Origin: an uncultured Bacteroidota bacterium
Lineage (GTDB): Bacteria > Bacteroidota > Bacteroidia > Chitinophagales > Chitinophagaceae
Assembly: GCA_946887345.1 (NCBI GenBank)
Contig: CAMPKR010000021.1
Location: forward strand, 1-14,661
Length of the DNA stretch: 14,661 nt
Reading direction: 5' to 3'
How positions within the stretch are numbered: position 1 is the stretch's first letter; every line of letters starts with the position of its first letter. Shown piece after piece: positions 13,848 to 14,661 of this stretch. Both the position numbers and the translations under genes were made by a program. Under the pieces are notes generated by a model. That model did no database searches. It was not told the origin of the DNA and worked only from the letters and a program-made list of their open reading frames with translations.

Positions 13848-14661
13848 TAGTAATGATATATACGATGTCATCGTTATTGGTGGCGGACTGGCTGGTCTCA
13901 CTGCCACTATAGAGTTGGCTCAAAAGGGGCGTAAGGTTCTTTTGCTCGAAAAGAAGTCCTATCCTTATCACAAGGTCTGTGGGGAATATATCAGCAATGA
14001 AGTGCTTCCTTATCTCCGTTCATTAGGCTTCGACCCGATGATGTTTGGTGCTGCGGACATCAAAAGACTTCGCCTCTCTACGCCGGGTGGGAAGAATATT
14101 TATACCAAACTCGACCTCGGCGGCTTTGGTATCAGCCGCTATACTATTGACAATGAATTGTACAAGCTAGCGCTCACAAAAGGTGCCGAAGTGCTTACTG
14201 ATACTCGTGTTACTGATGTCGCATTTGCGGGCGACAAATTCACCCTTACTACTAACAGTACTACGTATTACTCTAAGTTGGTCATCGGTAGCTACGGCAA
14301 GCGTGATACCCTCGATAAAAAACTCAACAGGCCATTCATTCAGCAGCACACTGGCTACACTGGTGTGAAGTATCATGTCAGGCTCGATTATCCTGCGGAC
14401 GAAATAGGTCTGGACAATTTCAAGAACGGTTACTGTGGTATTTCCAAAGTAGAAGGCGATACTTACAATCTCTGTTATCTTAGCTATCGTGCACCAAAAG
14501 AGGAATTTAACAACATCGCCGATCTGGAAGAAAAAGTGTTGTTCAAGAACCCTGTCCTCAAAGACATTTTCAAGCGCGCCACCTTCCTTTGGGATACTCC
14601 CCTGGTCATTACCCAGGTCTCCTTCGAACCCAAAGCGCTCATCGAAGACCATATTCTCATG
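13840..14661 (+). CDS. FAD-dependent oxidoreductase, geranylgeranyl-reductase type (partial)
   Basis: An open frame that runs off the right edge (274 codons visible). The N-terminus reads YDVIVIGGGLAGLTATIELA, a Rossmann GxGxxG FAD site at about residues 14-19, followed by an acidic Glu at the end of the second strand (LLLEKK). KVCGEYIS near residue 50 is the CGE signature of the geranylgeranyl-reductase / tryptophan-halogenase-like flavoprotein group. Its in-frame stop is at 13831-13833, so the only start is the TTG at 13840, 8 bp inside the methyltransferase gene. It probably hydroxylates or oxidises the polyketide ring, or reduces prenyl double bonds. The type III PKS, methyltransferase and flavin-enzyme order matches the srsABC logic in Streptomyces. 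Confidence 0.88.
   Translation, partial: MSNSNDIYDVIVIGGGLAGLTATIELAQKGRKVLLLEKKSYPYHKVCGEYISNEVLPYLRSLGFDPMMFGAADIKRLRLSTPGGKNIYTKLDLGGFGISRYTIDNELYKLALTKGAEVLTDTRVTDVAFAGDKFTLTTNSTTYYSKLVIGSYGKRDTLDKKLNRPFIQQHTGYTGVKYHVRLDYPADEIGLDNFKNGYCGISKVEGDTYNLCYLSYRAPKEEFNNIADLEEKVLFKNPVLKDIFKRATFLWDTPLVITQVSFEPKALIEDHILM

Overview
The window looks like a chromosome segment of a member of the Bacteroidota, probably Chitinophagales-like. The genus cannot be fixed from this sequence. Support comes from a TonB-dependent receptor beside a lipoprotein with a loose lipobox, signal peptides ending in FAQ, few Shine-Dalgarno sequences in front of the chromosomal genes, and a UbiA / type III PKS / methyltransferase / flavoprotein group of a kind found in this phylum. 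No rRNA, tRNA, insertion sequence, integrase or CRISPR array was seen.

Region 1 (1-6528, + strand) is phage-derived. An 8-bp tandem repeat fills the left edge. It is followed by a scaffold-like coiled-coil protein, a likely major capsid protein with its own leader and a hairpin terminator, and a row of small structural or connector proteins that are unusually rich in cysteine. Then come small membrane proteins, a holin candidate, a lipoprotein with a C-terminal membrane segment that fits a one-protein spanin, and a GH24 lysozyme. Most of these genes are packed with gaps of a few bases or with overlaps. No tail, portal, terminase, integrase or repressor gene lies in the window, so the element either continues to the left or is a reduced element. 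All reading frames are intact.

Region 2 (6529-9583, - strand) carries an outer-membrane TonB-dependent receptor followed by a 277-residue lipoprotein. Their tail end faces the phage lysozyme across a shared hairpin terminator. They probably form an uptake or surface pair of unknown substrate.

Region 3 (9584-11074, + strand) has a secreted PQQ-dependent sugar (sorbosone) dehydrogenase-like beta-propeller. Just upstream lies a relic of about 95 bp that reads as the last residues of a second, diverged copy, broken by one or two single-base deletions. The relic suggests that a tandem paralogue was lost by deletion or replacement at this point.

Region 4 (11046-14661) is a polyketide-type biosynthetic cluster: a UbiA prenyltransferase (- strand) divergent from a type III polyketide synthase, a SAM methyltransferase and a geranylgeranyl-reductase-type flavoprotein that runs off the right edge. 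The PKS, methyltransferase and flavoprotein trio resembles the logic of the Streptomyces srsABC phenolic-lipid pathway, with a prenyltransferase added. A methylated, oxidised and possibly prenylated phenolic lipid or quinone is a reasonable guess, but the product is not known from the sequence.
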